Below, one piece after another: positions 23,655 through 32,944 of a DNA stretch of 56,755 nt. This DNA comes from Paenibacillus monticola (GTDB lineage: Bacteria > Bacillota > Bacilli > Paenibacillales > Paenibacillaceae): the NCBI RefSeq assembly GCF_009664975.1, contig NZ_WJXB01000023.1, forward strand, positions 1-56,755. The letters are read 5' to 3'. A program made the translations under genes and the position numbers. The notes beneath the pieces are model-generated. The model did no database searches. It was given only the letters and a program-made list of their open reading frames with translations, and was not told where the DNA came from. The first letter of the stretch is position 1. Each line of letters starts with the position of its first letter.

Positions 23655-24794
23655 TCAAAGAAGTGAACCTATTTCTCGTAACTTCACTTGCCTATGAACA
23701 GGGATAGCCTTCAGTTGCTCATCGTTATCAATTTCAATTCCATCCCAATCCACGAACACCACGAAATCATCTGTAACCGGAAAATACTCAGACCAATCCA
23801 CTTCATTCAAGGAATAGGCAACTTCCTGCCAGAACTCCTGTCTTTTATGCAAACAATTCCAACCGTCTCCTTCAAGACTCCAGTGAACATAAAGCGCGCG
23901 GAGCTTCTTAAGCAGTTCTTGATTCTCAATATACGTCTTAAAGCGTGTTGGGTGTTCTCCACCACTCCATAAACTGAACTGGTTATGATTCTCTTCAATT
24001 TGTTTAACTCTTACCCGCTCAAGACCCGGTTCATAAAGCGGATCTACCAAACAGTCTAAAGGATCATCATCTAGGTACAACACAAAAAAACAGAGCTGCT
24101 CACCGTTAATTTTTTGAGCCGTCGATTTAAATAAGATTGCGGACTCATTGATGACCTCTCTCTTCAAAACTTCACGCAATGCAGAGATTCCTTGTAGATT
24201 TAAGTGATTATAGAGGAGGCGCTGCATTCCATCAAAGACATGATAAAGCTCCCCATGTTCATCGTAAACCAAATATGTATTTGCAATATGCTTATATAGT
24301 TCCTCCCCAGTATACTTAGGATTACGAACTTGCATCAAACGATCATGCTCATAAATATACTCTTCCAAGTCATACCATGAGTTCTTCAGTTCCAATCCAT
24401 GCCGCACAATAAACTCCACACAACGCTCGAATCTACCTAACTTCCCATAAAAAATTTTGATTGAATCTATCTTCCCTCTCACATACAAGCGTGTAATTAC
24501 ATGATCCGACTCATAACAAGTGTAACCATAGCCATCGATCAGATCATCGCAAGCTGTTACCCGCAGCTTGTGATCCTCATCAAATCCATAATGAATCCCT
24601 GTGTCCTTATCTGTAAGCTTCCCGCGATGAAGAGTGTTACGCTCGAACCAGAAAGGTGCCAGATCATAACGTTTTTCCTCTACAAACTCTGTTCTAACCA
24701 CACTTTCTTCGGCTTCCTTTTTATACCTCGCATAATTTTGCTGTGCATCTACACATATACCCAAGTAATATTTTGCATCAATCAAATATACCAT
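23655..24794 (-). CDS. Hypothetical protein, 379 residues
   Basis: Starts at MVYLIDAKYYLGICVD with AGAGGAGAAGG directly upstream; the 28-residue extension of the longer frame is a chance hydrophobic run. The protein is acidic and rich in Tyr, Asp, Glu and Trp, with no signal peptide or membrane helix. It is probably cytoplasmic. I recognise no domain. The middle (about 215-270) has an RLLYNHLNLQGISALREVLK helix and the C-terminus FVVFVDWDGIEIDNDE. Its neighbours (intron scar, GNAT) give no hint of function. A terminator hairpin sits between it and the GNAT gene, so it is expressed separately. Confidence 0.75.
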   Translation of the reverse strand: MVYLIDAKYYLGICVDAQQNYARYKKEAEESVVRTEFVEEKRYDLAPFWFERNTLHRGKLTDKDTGIHYGFDEDHKLRVTACDDLIDGYGYTCYESDHVITRLYVRGKIDSIKIFYGKLGRFERCVEFIVRHGLELKNSWYDLEEYIYEHDRLMQVRNPKYTGEELYKHIANTYLVYDEHGELYHVFDGMQRLLYNHLNLQGISALREVLKREVINESAILFKSTAQKINGEQLCFFVLYLDDDPLDCLVDPLYEPGLERVRVKQIEENHNQFSLWSGGEHPTRFKTYIENQELLKKLRALYVHWSLEGDGWNCLHKRQEFWQEVAYSLNEVDWSEYFPVTDDFVVFVDWDGIEIDNDEQLKAIPVHRQVKLREIGSLL

Positions 24795-24892
24795 TCCTTC
24801 TCCTCTTAAATTCCGCAAAAACAATAAAAAACACAATATTATTATACTATAATGTGGAAACATTTGAACAATTATCATTTTTTTATGCCAAA

Positions 24893-24924
24893 GTGAAAAG
24901 ACACTAACAGGAGGTTAGTGTCTT
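24893..24924 (-). terminator. Intrinsic terminator after the GNAT gene
   Basis: AAGACACTAAC / GTTAGTGTCTT, an 11-bp perfect stem with a 5-nt loop, then TTTTC read leftward. It shares its stem sequence with the hairpin at 19.3 kb. Confidence 0.75.
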
Positions 24925-24990
24925 AGAACAAATACCATTATTGATTTTTAAAAACAAAACGAAACAAGTCTTCCTCAGAATTCCTGAGCG

Positions 24991-25545
24991 CTAAAAAGTG
25001 TTTGACATTGTATTACACAGCCAGACCATATGAATTGAACCGGGTCCCCAATAGTCCTCAACCGTCTTATAAGGCTCGCCAAATTTTCGTAGCCACCTCT
25101 CCTGAGCGCGTTTGTAGCCACTGTCCAAGCAAAATCGATCAACACCCTGTTTTTTAAGAGATGCCAGCATGCCCTTGATCAAGCTTGAACCGACACCTTG
25201 GCTCTGATAGCTTGGCAGAACGTATAAACTCCCCAATTCGCCTACATCATCCAGCTCATTTTCTGTGCATATCCGGATATCTTCGCCACAGGGTCTGTAG
25301 GAAATTGTGCCGACAACGACCTCATTTATTTTGGCAAGTAGGAAATAGGTATCCATTGTAGTCGGGTCAAGTGCTCTCTCAACTAGCCGCTTTTTATTTT
25401 CAATTTCTTGTTGAATATCATCTTGAAAATGTCCCAAGCCTTCTTTTTCAAAGGCATCTGTAATTGAGGCTTCAAACAGCTGGTTTACGGATAATGTATC
25501 GGCTTGAGTGAGATTGCCTATGGTCAGCTTATCATCTTTATTCAT
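24991..25545 (-). CDS. GNAT family N-acetyltransferase
   Basis: 184 residues with the GNAT core: strand GTISYRPCG near residue 80, VGELGSLYVLPSYQSQGVGS acetyl-CoA loop (about 105-125), and a C-terminal WLRKFGEPYKTVEDYWG. The substrate is unknown. The start is weakly supplied by its own ribosome binding site. A 13-codon frame beginning after AAGGGG at 25583 ends with a TGA overlapping the ATG, which suggests translational coupling. Confidence 0.85.
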   Translation of the reverse strand: MNKDDKLTIGNLTQADTLSVNQLFEASITDAFEKEGLGHFQDDIQQEIENKKRLVERALDPTTMDTYFLLAKINEVVVGTISYRPCGEDIRICTENELDDVGELGSLYVLPSYQSQGVGSSLIKGMLASLKKQGVDRFCLDSGYKRAQERWLRKFGEPYKTVEDYWGPGSIHMVWLCNTMSNTF

Positions 25546-25583
25546 GTCTGCTCAGGAGCTTTGAACCGTATTTTCTTAACCAT
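25542..25583 (-). CDS. Possible 13-residue leader peptide of the GNAT gene
   Basis: ATG 6 nt after AAGGGG; reads MVKKIRFKAPEQT and stops in an ATGA overlap with the GNAT start. It may provide ribosome delivery to a gene with a poor ribosome binding site. A chance ORF is possible. Confidence 0.35.
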   Translation of the reverse strand: MVKKIRFKAPEQT

Positions 25584-25663
25584 GTTAGTCCCCTTGTAAT
25601 ATTTATAGATTAGGAATTGCATGATTATTTTAACATAGAAGCAGTTGTTGATACTTCAAGCCC

Positions 25664-26476
25664 TTAACTACTAGCACTAGTATAATGTCTAAGAGCATAG
25701 TTCCAAAATATTCTTACTAGGATCAAGAAAATAAACGGAGCTGCGATTCCCCAGACCATCTCCAGCCTGCTTAACCCATGCAGCAGAAATAAGGGGGAAT
25801 AGTTCGTAAGAAGAAACACAGGAATAATAAATGTCCCCACTCTCTGCAGCAAACGGTTATAAATCGTCATCGGCATCTGGTTGAAATCAAACAATGAGTT
25901 GGAAAGATCCGTTAATCCGGTTGTTTTCACTGTCCAGAAGGCGAGCATTTGAGGAATTAAAAATATACTATAGGTCGTAATGACTCCCAGAATCAGATAG
26001 CCTACATAACCAATCACATTAGCTGCGTTCACCTCAATATGCGATTGATTCCAGCCTATTGCGACCATAATCACGCCACCGATAATATTCGGCACAGCCA
26101 CGGAAATATCTATACTTTTTAGAGTAGTAATGAATTGCAATGAAATCGGCTTGGTGATATACATATCCAAATCCCCGGTCCTGATCAGTTCAGGCAGCTT
26201 AATAAAGTTGAAAAATAAGAGGGCGGAATAGATACCAGACATAATAATATAAGTGCCGACAAATAACGTCACATTATAGGGCGTTAATCCGTTAATATTT
26301 TCGCCAACTCTAAACACGATGTAGACATAGGTCAGTTTAATCACGATATAACCAAGCTCAACCAACATACCAAAAACAAAGTTAATTCGGTATGCCATTA
26401 AAGAAATCAAGCTGTATTTCAGAAATAGGAAATAGATGTAAGCATATCTTCTCGTATTCTTCCAAATTTGAGACAT
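25664..26476 (-). CDS. ABC-2 family exporter permease (PF06182-type), second subunit
   Basis: 270 residues, six predicted membrane helices, with the family traits LMAYRINFVFGMLVELGYI near the N-terminus and TGDLDMYITKPI in the first cytoplasmic loop. It begins 6 nt after the first permease gene and is the last gene of the eight-gene operon. Two different PF06182-type subunits with one ATPase form a heterodimeric exporter in this family. It probably moves the cluster product, or a precursor, across the cytoplasmic membrane. Confidence 0.88.
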   Translation of the reverse strand: MSQIWKNTRRYAYIYFLFLKYSLISLMAYRINFVFGMLVELGYIVIKLTYVYIVFRVGENINGLTPYNVTLFVGTYIIMSGIYSALLFFNFIKLPELIRTGDLDMYITKPISLQFITTLKSIDISVAVPNIIGGVIMVAIGWNQSHIEVNAANVIGYVGYLILGVITTYSIFLIPQMLAFWTVKTTGLTDLSNSLFDFNQMPMTIYNRLLQRVGTFIIPVFLLTNYSPLFLLHGLSRLEMVWGIAAPFIFLILVRIFWNYALRHYTSASS

Positions 26477-26482
26477 CTAATT

Positions 26483-27289
26483 TTATCCTCCTACCGATTC
26501 AAATCGTTGCATGCCTTTATACCATAATAATTTCGATAGTAAAAAGAGGACAAAGATCCAGGTGAATTGCATTAAAACGCCGCTCATGATTCCATCCCAT
26601 GGAAGCTTTCCGTTGATTACATTGATAGGAAAAAACACAATATATTTAAAAGGCAAAAAGTCCAGAATTCTATTGATCGTAGCTCCAAACATATCCAAAG
26701 GGAAAATACCACCGCTGGCAATGCTGCTCAGCAAACCAAAGGTGTGGTAAATCCCCCAAACCTCGAGCAACCAAAACGATAAAGTACTTAGACAATAAGA
26801 AATGAAGAAGTTAAGTAGAATGGAAATAGGAACAACCAGAAAAAACATTAACATTCTAGCCAGCGTGATTTCAGTTTCCATATGTATGAACAGGGAAAGC
26901 GATGTTAAAATAATGAATAGAATCAGCATTACAACGATGATTTGTGGTGTTTTTTCACCCAAAAAGCTTGAAATCCGGTATTGAAAATATCCAATCGGCT
27001 GCACAAGGAACTTACTTAATTGACCGTTCTTCACATCATTGGAGACTTCATATTCAAACCCGGTCGCAACTAATTTGGAGAGTAAAGCCGCACAAATGGT
27101 ATACACGATGATTTGATTGAAGTTATAGCCCAGCACTTCGGAATCGCCTTTACTGACGAAGATGGTAGTCCAAAGAAAATACTGGATTAAAATTGGAAAA
27201 ATACAGCTAATCAGGATTAGCAGAAAATTCATCCGATATTCCAAGGCATTCTGCAATCCTAAAGTAAAGGCTTTCGTGTACTTCCGCAT
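26483..27289 (-). CDS. ABC-2 family exporter permease (PF06182-type), first subunit
   Basis: 268 residues, six predicted membrane helices. It carries the same family pattern as its neighbour (ALEYRMNFLLILISCIFPIL, then NGQLSKFLVQPIGYF after helix 2). It lies 18 nt after the ATPase gene and 6 nt before the partner permease. Charge and helix order fit the inside-in topology of ABC-2 exporters. The transported compound is inferred to be the ACP-pathway product. Confidence 0.88.
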   Translation of the reverse strand: MRKYTKAFTLGLQNALEYRMNFLLILISCIFPILIQYFLWTTIFVSKGDSEVLGYNFNQIIVYTICAALLSKLVATGFEYEVSNDVKNGQLSKFLVQPIGYFQYRISSFLGEKTPQIIVVMLILFIILTSLSLFIHMETEITLARMLMFFLVVPISILLNFFISYCLSTLSFWLLEVWGIYHTFGLLSSIASGGIFPLDMFGATINRILDFLPFKYIVFFPINVINGKLPWDGIMSGVLMQFTWIFVLFLLSKLLWYKGMQRFESVGG

Positions 27290-27307
27290 CCCATATAATC
27301 CTTCTTC

Positions 27308-28282
27308 CTACCTGGTTTGGTATAAGGCAGCAATGCCTTCTTCGATGGAAATGTCTTCAAGCGTGAAATCTGCAATGGGCAGATTCTCCAGCATTGATTT
27401 AATAATCTGCTGTGAATTTTCCTTATTCATTTCTAAGGTGAATTCCAATTCACCGTGTTCCTTAATTTTGCCGTATCTTAATAGATCATCCTTATTCACG
27501 GAGTTTAGAAGGGTGACTGTGGCAATTTTTTTCTCCTCCAGCATCGCATTGATGTTGGCAAGATCATCATCATAGACCACGCTGCCTTCATTGATGACGA
27601 TGGTCCGTTTACATAAGTCAATAATATCGTTCATATAATGACTGGTTAGGACGATCGTTACTTTGTTCTGTTGGTTATAATATTTAAAGAACGCGCGGAT
27701 ATTTTTTTGTGATAGAATATCCAAACCAATCGTAGGCTCATCTAAAAAAATAACTTTCGGCTTATGCAGCAATGCTGCAATTAACTCCATCTTCATTCTT
27801 TCCCCTAAGGATAGTTTTCGGACCTGAACTTTCAATAAATCCTTCACATCCAATAATTCAGTTAGCTCCCCAATGGTCATTGCAAAGTCATGATCACTTA
27901 CTTCGTAAATACATTTATTCAATTGCAGCGACTCATTTGCCGGCAGATCCCACCATAACTGATTTTTTTGCCCCATCACAATGGCAAACTGCTGTTTGAA
28001 ATTCTTCTTTCTCTCCCACGGCTTAAATCCCAATACGGACGCACTGCCCCCTGTAGGGTAAATAATGCCTGACAACATTTTTAAAGTCGTTGTTTTCCCT
28101 GCTCCATTGGGGCCTAGAAAGCCTACAATTTCTCCTTCCTCGACTGTAAATGAAACATCTTTTACCGCTTGCTTGTATAACAATTCCCGATGAAACAAAC
28201 TCTTAATCGAACTTTTTAAGCCGAGCTCTTTTTTATAATAGCTGAACTGTTTAGAAAGGTTATTGACTTCAATAATGGACAT
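27308..28282 (-). CDS. ABC exporter ATP-binding protein
   Basis: 324 residues. Walker A GPNGAGKT at 57-64, Q-loop region VMGQKNQLWWDLP, signature LSLGERMKMEL, Walker B KVIFLDEPTIGLD and H-loop TSHYMND are all present. An approximately 90-residue C-terminal extension is typical of the ATPases paired with PF06182 permeases. The N-terminal stretch before the core strand (YYKKELGLKSSIKSLFHREL) also matches that subfamily. It starts at the base after the oxidoreductase stop, so it is translated as part of the biosynthetic operon. Confidence 0.92.
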   Translation of the reverse strand: MSIIEVNNLSKQFSYYKKELGLKSSIKSLFHRELLYKQAVKDVSFTVEEGEIVGFLGPNGAGKTTTLKMLSGIIYPTGGSASVLGFKPWERKKNFKQQFAIVMGQKNQLWWDLPANESLQLNKCIYEVSDHDFAMTIGELTELLDVKDLLKVQVRKLSLGERMKMELIAALLHKPKVIFLDEPTIGLDILSQKNIRAFFKYYNQQNKVTIVLTSHYMNDIIDLCKRTIVINEGSVVYDDDLANINAMLEEKKIATVTLLNSVNKDDLLRYGKIKEHGELEFTLEMNKENSQQIIKSMLENLPIADFTLEDISIEEGIAALYQTR

Positions 28283-29278
28283 TTATGGGTTTCTCCGTTC
28301 TTTGGCAAACTGATAGATAGCTTCAGTCCAGGTGATACGCTCCAAGGAATCCGCTAAGGGAAGGTTCTGCTTCTTCCCCGTTATTACATCATGAAAAAAT
28401 GACAGTTGATTCGTATAATAGTTTTGCGGTTCGAAATAGATTTTTTCGCTGCCCGCGTGAGTATGAAGATCAATCTTCACTGAAATTTTGTACCTGCCTA
28501 AGCTCGCACGAAAAAAATCATTGATGGTCACGGTTGCTTGTTCAAAATATAGAGTATGAGCTGATTTATACGGTTGTTCAAAAGAAGTAACCAGTGCCGC
28601 ATATAACCCATCTGCATACTGCAGTCTGGCTTCGAACGTCATATCGCATCCATTAGGGCCATCGAAGGCGGATGAAGCCCTGTATTCAACAGGTTCAAGT
28701 CCGACTATTTTTTGCAGGAACTGCAGCCAATAACAGCCCAGATCATGAAATGATCCGCCGCCTTTATCTGGCACACTGCGGTAATTTTGCGTTAAATCAT
28801 ACTTTGGAACAATACAGATAGATGAATCGATATGATGTAACCGGCCATAGGGTTTCTCATCTACGATAGACTTTACCTTGTCCTGCCAAGGATGATGCTG
28901 AACCATTAGTCCTTCAAGGATATGAACTTTACCCTTCTTATTTGCTTGCTCAATCTCTGAAAATTCTGTACTACTGAGACACAGCGGTTTTTCAACCAGC
29001 ACATGCTTATTCGCCTGAACCGCTTGGACAGCCCACTCTTTGTGCAGATCATTGCTGAGCACAATATAGACCATGTCAATCTCACTGCTATGCAGCAAAG
29101 CTTCATAACTATTGAAAGCGACCGGAATCCCGTAATTTTTGGCATATTGCTCGGCTTTGGATAAACTTCTGCTGGCAATCCCATATATCTGATACCCCTC
29201 GCACTGCGCCATTGGATCAATAAGCGATCTCTCCAAGATTTGCGCACATCCAATAACACCTATATGAATCGGTCTCAT
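28283..29278 (-). CDS. Gfo/Idh/MocA family oxidoreductase
   Basis: 331 residues. The N-terminal Rossmann fold has GVIGCAQI at 7-14 and the conserved Glu-Lys-Pro at 96-98 (VEKPLCL). The C-terminal domain holds GGGSFHDLGCYWLQF with the usual Asp/His region. Members oxidise or reduce sugars, inositols or imines with NAD(P). It overlaps the radical SAM gene by 4 nt (ATGA) and directly abuts the ABC ATPase gene. In this cluster it probably tailors a sugar or amino-sugar-like part of the product, which is inference. Confidence 0.9.
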   Translation of the reverse strand: MRPIHIGVIGCAQILERSLIDPMAQCEGYQIYGIASRSLSKAEQYAKNYGIPVAFNSYEALLHSSEIDMVYIVLSNDLHKEWAVQAVQANKHVLVEKPLCLSSTEFSEIEQANKKGKVHILEGLMVQHHPWQDKVKSIVDEKPYGRLHHIDSSICIVPKYDLTQNYRSVPDKGGGSFHDLGCYWLQFLQKIVGLEPVEYRASSAFDGPNGCDMTFEARLQYADGLYAALVTSFEQPYKSAHTLYFEQATVTINDFFRASLGRYKISVKIDLHTHAGSEKIYFEPQNYYTNQLSFFHDVITGKKQNLPLADSLERITWTEAIYQFAKERRNP

Positions 29279-30465
29279 ACGCCGTGCAGATATAGAACAT
29301 TACATTTGGAGCAGGCCGGTGTTAATCCTTCACTGTTAATAATCTCGCGAATTTTATCGTAAGCTTCCGATTCCCATACTTCCTTCACGCTATTCTCCGT
29401 CAAGCTTCCCGGGGTGAATTCAGAAAAAAACTTGCATGCACTCACCTTGCCGTCCGGGCCAATATCCATGCGGGTTGATAACGCCAAGCAATTGGTACCG
29501 CAACGGCTTGTCATTACTTCTCCGTTAATGAACTCCTCTATTTCATCGAAATCAAGTCCCGGTTGATATCTTACACGGGTGTTCCACATACGTTCATTAA
29601 TTTTTTGCAACTCGGTTGTCAGCTCACCCAGTTTTTCAGGATTAAATTGATATTTAAAGGCATGCCAACTGCTGATGTTTTTTTCATCCAGCTTTTTAAG
29701 CCAGGAGAATTTATCAATGAAATATTCATCCATTGCTAAAGAGGTTTCTTTGGAGATGTACCAGGGAAAACAAAGGATGACTAAATCAATACCTTTCTGC
29801 TCAAAAAATTCCAGCAGCTCATACATATGAGGCACCAAATTTTCGTTGATCACCGTATGGATTGAAATTCTGCCTTTATAAAGACCCTCCTTTTTCAGTT
29901 GAATCAGTTGGTCAATTTGATCCATCGTTTTCTTGAAGTTTCCTTTTCCGCGGATCATATCATGCTCCCGTTCAAAGTCCTCTACGGGAATAAGCAGCTC
30001 CAGATTTTCGGAGATGTTGAGGATCTTATCCAGATATTTATTAATTAATAACGCATTGGTACAAATGACGGTTTCCCGAGGGTCTTCGGCCATCATATCG
30101 GCAATTTCTCCGAATTGCTTATGAATAAGCGGCTCTCCTCCCCAAAGATACAATCTCGATTTGGCGCTCTTCGTTTCGTCGAGAATTTTTTTGAAGATTT
30201 GAAGATCCATATCCCGATTCTGCTCTTCCTTGTCCATTTGATGGTGATAGCCGTCCTCATTCCATTGATAGCAATGAATACAGCGCAAATTGCAACGATT
30301 CGTGAGTTTTATGCCTACGGACTGCGGTAGCTCCGTTTTATACTTTGGATTCGCACTTCTCGTTTTCTCCCTCAAAGGTAAAGCCACATTTCTAATCGTT
30401 TTTTTCAGCAATTGAAATTGGGTTTCATCCATTGCTATTTTGCTTTTTGGCTGCATGGAAATCAT
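29275..30465 (-). CDS. Radical SAM enzyme with SPASM domain
   Basis: 396 residues from the ATG 7 nt after AAGG; a GTG one codon earlier is possible. Cys58, Cys62 and Cys65 in CNLRCIHC bind the SAM-cleaving 4Fe-4S cluster, followed by LWGGEPL. The C-terminal part has further cysteines (TSRCGTNC, SACKFF, PACSKC), the SPASM pattern for auxiliary clusters. SPASM enzymes modify peptides or small molecules such as aminoglycoside intermediates (BtrN is a related twitch/SPASM-like dehydrogenase). No precursor peptide gene is visible nearby, so a small-molecule or carrier-bound substrate is more likely here. Confidence 0.92.
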   Translation of the reverse strand: MISMQPKSKIAMDETQFQLLKKTIRNVALPLREKTRSANPKYKTELPQSVGIKLTNRCNLRCIHCYQWNEDGYHHQMDKEEQNRDMDLQIFKKILDETKSAKSRLYLWGGEPLIHKQFGEIADMMAEDPRETVICTNALLINKYLDKILNISENLELLIPVEDFEREHDMIRGKGNFKKTMDQIDQLIQLKKEGLYKGRISIHTVINENLVPHMYELLEFFEQKGIDLVILCFPWYISKETSLAMDEYFIDKFSWLKKLDEKNISSWHAFKYQFNPEKLGELTTELQKINERMWNTRVRYQPGLDFDEIEEFINGEVMTSRCGTNCLALSTRMDIGPDGKVSACKFFSEFTPGSLTENSVKEVWESEAYDKIREIINSEGLTPACSKCNVLYLHGV

Positions 30466-30474
30466 CACCCTACC

Positions 30475-31602
30475 TTATACAATGGATTTTTTGGTCATTG
30501 AAAAAGACTCCAGGAACTCATCTACATAATCCTTGGCAGCTTCTTTTTGCTCTACGAGTCTGTGATGAATAGGTTCCAATAGATCCAAAGAGTAACCGCT
30601 ATCCTTCCAGTCCTCATACCTAATGCCTAGCCCATGTGATAACCATAAATCCGTGTTTTTCTGTTCATGCTTGCCGAACGGCTCCAGGAAAATCATCGGG
30701 GTCGCCGAAGCAAGAGAATCAATCAAGGTTCCTCCACCGGGCTTACTGATCACGCCTTTTGCTCTTTTCAGAATGTCGTATGATCCATGATGCTCAAGTG
30801 CAGTCCTGAATTCCGGCACGATATTTGCCTTTATCTCGCTAAAAGGCGGCAGCCGATACCTTTCATTTGCCCCTTTATCCCACGCATTCCAGGCAGGGTC
30901 CATCATATAAAATCGATTATTCGGATGGGTCGACTCTGTCTCCCTAAGATCGTAAGCAATAATATCCAAGAGGATTCCGTGTTCTTCCAATTCAGGAATT
31001 TTGCCTTGATATGTCCCCATCCCCCATCCGCCCCCATGAATGAGAAAACGGTCGGACCGTTCTCTATAGGGAACAATAGGTTCTTCCGTAACATTTATGC
31101 GGTAATTGATCTCTTGCGTATGGGAATCATAGAGCCAGATTTCACGATAATGCTCGGCATAATCAGCTTTGTATTTCATGAGATTGCTCCAGGAAGGAGA
31201 GGGCGCGGAATCCACATAGATGAGATGAACATTTAAAGGGTACTCCACCTGTTCCCTCAACATGTCCAAGATATAAACCCAGTGACCGGATAAAACAATA
31301 AAATCTTGCCGTTCTTCCTGCTTCCATTGCTCGATTAAGTCCGTGATCTGATCGAACGCCAGGCTGTTGCGGATATCATTAGGAATTTTTGAAGCCAAGA
31401 GTGCCATTTTGAAGTTATCGTGATAGGTGCGGCGGCTGTCGTTTATTTTTTCTTTTTTATCTTGTTCAATAAAATTCTCGAAGACCATAACTTCCGTTTC
31501 TACGTTTCGACGATTTAATTGGTAATCCAGGAGCAGTCCTGGGACATAGAATCCTAACCCAAATCCGGAGCATAAGATGGTTACCTTGCGCTTCCCCAAC
31601 AT
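30475..31602 (-). CDS. GT-B fold glycosyltransferase (MurG/UGT-like)
   Basis: 375 residues; TAGGAGGTGTTCAG precedes the ATG. The N-terminal lobe has ILCSGFGLGFYVPGLLL, and a C-terminal donor-site segment reads KGVISKPGGGTLIDSLASAT then FLEPFGKHEQKN, a clear GT28/GT1 signature. It has no signal peptide and is presumably cytoplasmic. The acceptor and sugar are unknown. It lies 11 nt after the ATP-grasp gene in the operon. It may glycosylate the carrier-bound or released product. I know of no close named relative. Confidence 0.8.
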   Translation of the reverse strand: MLGKRKVTILCSGFGLGFYVPGLLLDYQLNRRNVETEVMVFENFIEQDKKEKINDSRRTYHDNFKMALLASKIPNDIRNSLAFDQITDLIEQWKQEERQDFIVLSGHWVYILDMLREQVEYPLNVHLIYVDSAPSPSWSNLMKYKADYAEHYREIWLYDSHTQEINYRINVTEEPIVPYRERSDRFLIHGGGWGMGTYQGKIPELEEHGILLDIIAYDLRETESTHPNNRFYMMDPAWNAWDKGANERYRLPPFSEIKANIVPEFRTALEHHGSYDILKRAKGVISKPGGGTLIDSLASATPMIFLEPFGKHEQKNTDLWLSHGLGIRYEDWKDSGYSLDLLEPIHHRLVEQKEAAKDYVDEFLESFSMTKKSIV

Positions 31603-31613
31603 CTGAACACCTC

Positions 31614-32942
31614 CTAATTGTATATTCGGTAAGAATGCATGGAAAAGCAGCTGCGCAACTGTTCATTCAGCCTCTTTTTCTCTTCCGCTTCCGGGCTCAC
31701 GATTGAATAATACAATCTTCCTTTAGCTGCTTTCATGGTCGACTTATTAATTTCCAAGGTGCTGGCGCTTAAAGGAAGAACCCCCTTTCTATTGGCAGGG
31801 GAATATAACAGGCCTTCATCGTGCAAAGTGTTCAGCAACTGCTCATAACTGAAGTCAGGCCGTTCGCTTGATACGGATAAAAAGCTTAAATTGCCCCGCA
31901 ATTCGTATTGCTGCAGATATTGATCGACCTGATGCTTAATCAAGCTCATCGATTTTCTCGCATTTATTTCAATCAATGGAACCATTTCTCCGTCCTCCAG
32001 AATCATTGAATCCACACAGACGTGACCATAATATCCATCCTTAAATAACTCCTTGGCCAGCCTCTCCATCAGAATAAAATAATTACCCGCCTCAAGAAAT
32101 TGCATAAACGATTCATCGGGTGTAGACGATTCTGTATAGGCAAAACCATCATTAAGCAGTTTGCTTACTGCAATAAAAGTGGTCTCTCCTTGGGCAGAGA
32201 TATAAAACTGGCATGAAAAATCATCTTTCTTATGCAGTAAAGGTTCAAGCACAAATTGCGTATACTTGCCCTTCTGCTCTTGCGAGGTAATATACGAAAC
32301 CATTCGGTCCAAGGTCTGAGACGATTGAACAAGCAAATTCCCTTTTCCGGAAACACCAAACAAATCTTTAATCAAAAAATCCCCTGCACTTAGCAGCTTC
32401 TGCCCTTCGCTGTGGAGCTCTTCACTGCTATGAACAATAACTCCCACATTCCGAATATCCAACCGATCCTTCATCTGATGTGAATACAGCTTTGAATTCA
32501 CGTTCTGGACAATTTCATTCCCTGGGGAAAAGCATTGCAGATTGTAGCTCTCACATACTTGGGCCGCATATGGCAAAACGGCAAATGGCGCAAGTATCGA
32601 CTGCCCCTCTAAGAAGGGGCTTACTTGCAGTTTATTGTCTGATTCGCACAGCAATTGAAATATACATTTATCCAATTCACTCCGTGGATCAAGATCGAAT
32701 ACATTGCTCTCAAAGTCAAAGCCAATGGACTGTAAATATTGTTTCTGCACTGGATTGAATGGCTTTCTGGTCAAGATGGCATCCCCCGGCTGACAAAATA
32801 AAAACATCAGCTCATCCATAACAGATACAATTCTTTGCGCATTCCGGTCAGGAATAAAAGGCAATTTGGCCAGCATGGGATCACGCCAATACTGCTCCGC
32901 ATCAAATGTAGCGCAGTATACCCGTCTATTGTCGTCCTCCAT
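31614..32942 (-). CDS. ATP-grasp ligase, probably loading an amino acid onto the adjacent ACP
   Basis: 442 residues. The ATP-grasp core spans about 170-345: FLIKDLFGVSGKGNLLV with the nucleotide-binding Lys and Gly-rich loop, VLEPLLHKKDD, and the metal-binding VPLIEINARKSMS. It begins 2 nt after the ACP stop. In butirosin biosynthesis the ATP-grasp protein BtrJ attaches glutamate to the carrier protein BtrI, and the ACP/ATP-grasp adjacency here suggests similar chemistry. That is an analogy and not a proven homology. Its own ribosome binding site is poor, so it is probably coupled to the ACP gene. Confidence 0.82.
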   Translation of the reverse strand: MEDDNRRVYCATFDAEQYWRDPMLAKLPFIPDRNAQRIVSVMDELMFLFCQPGDAILTRKPFNPVQKQYLQSIGFDFESNVFDLDPRSELDKCIFQLLCESDNKLQVSPFLEGQSILAPFAVLPYAAQVCESYNLQCFSPGNEIVQNVNSKLYSHQMKDRLDIRNVGVIVHSSEELHSEGQKLLSAGDFLIKDLFGVSGKGNLLVQSSQTLDRMVSYITSQEQKGKYTQFVLEPLLHKKDDFSCQFYISAQGETTFIAVSKLLNDGFAYTESSTPDESFMQFLEAGNYFILMERLAKELFKDGYYGHVCVDSMILEDGEMVPLIEINARKSMSLIKHQVDQYLQQYELRGNLSFLSVSSERPDFSYEQLLNTLHDEGLLYSPANRKGVLPLSASTLEINKSTMKAAKGRLYYSIVSPEAEEKKRLNEQLRSCFSMHSYRIYN

Positions 32943-32944
32943 GT

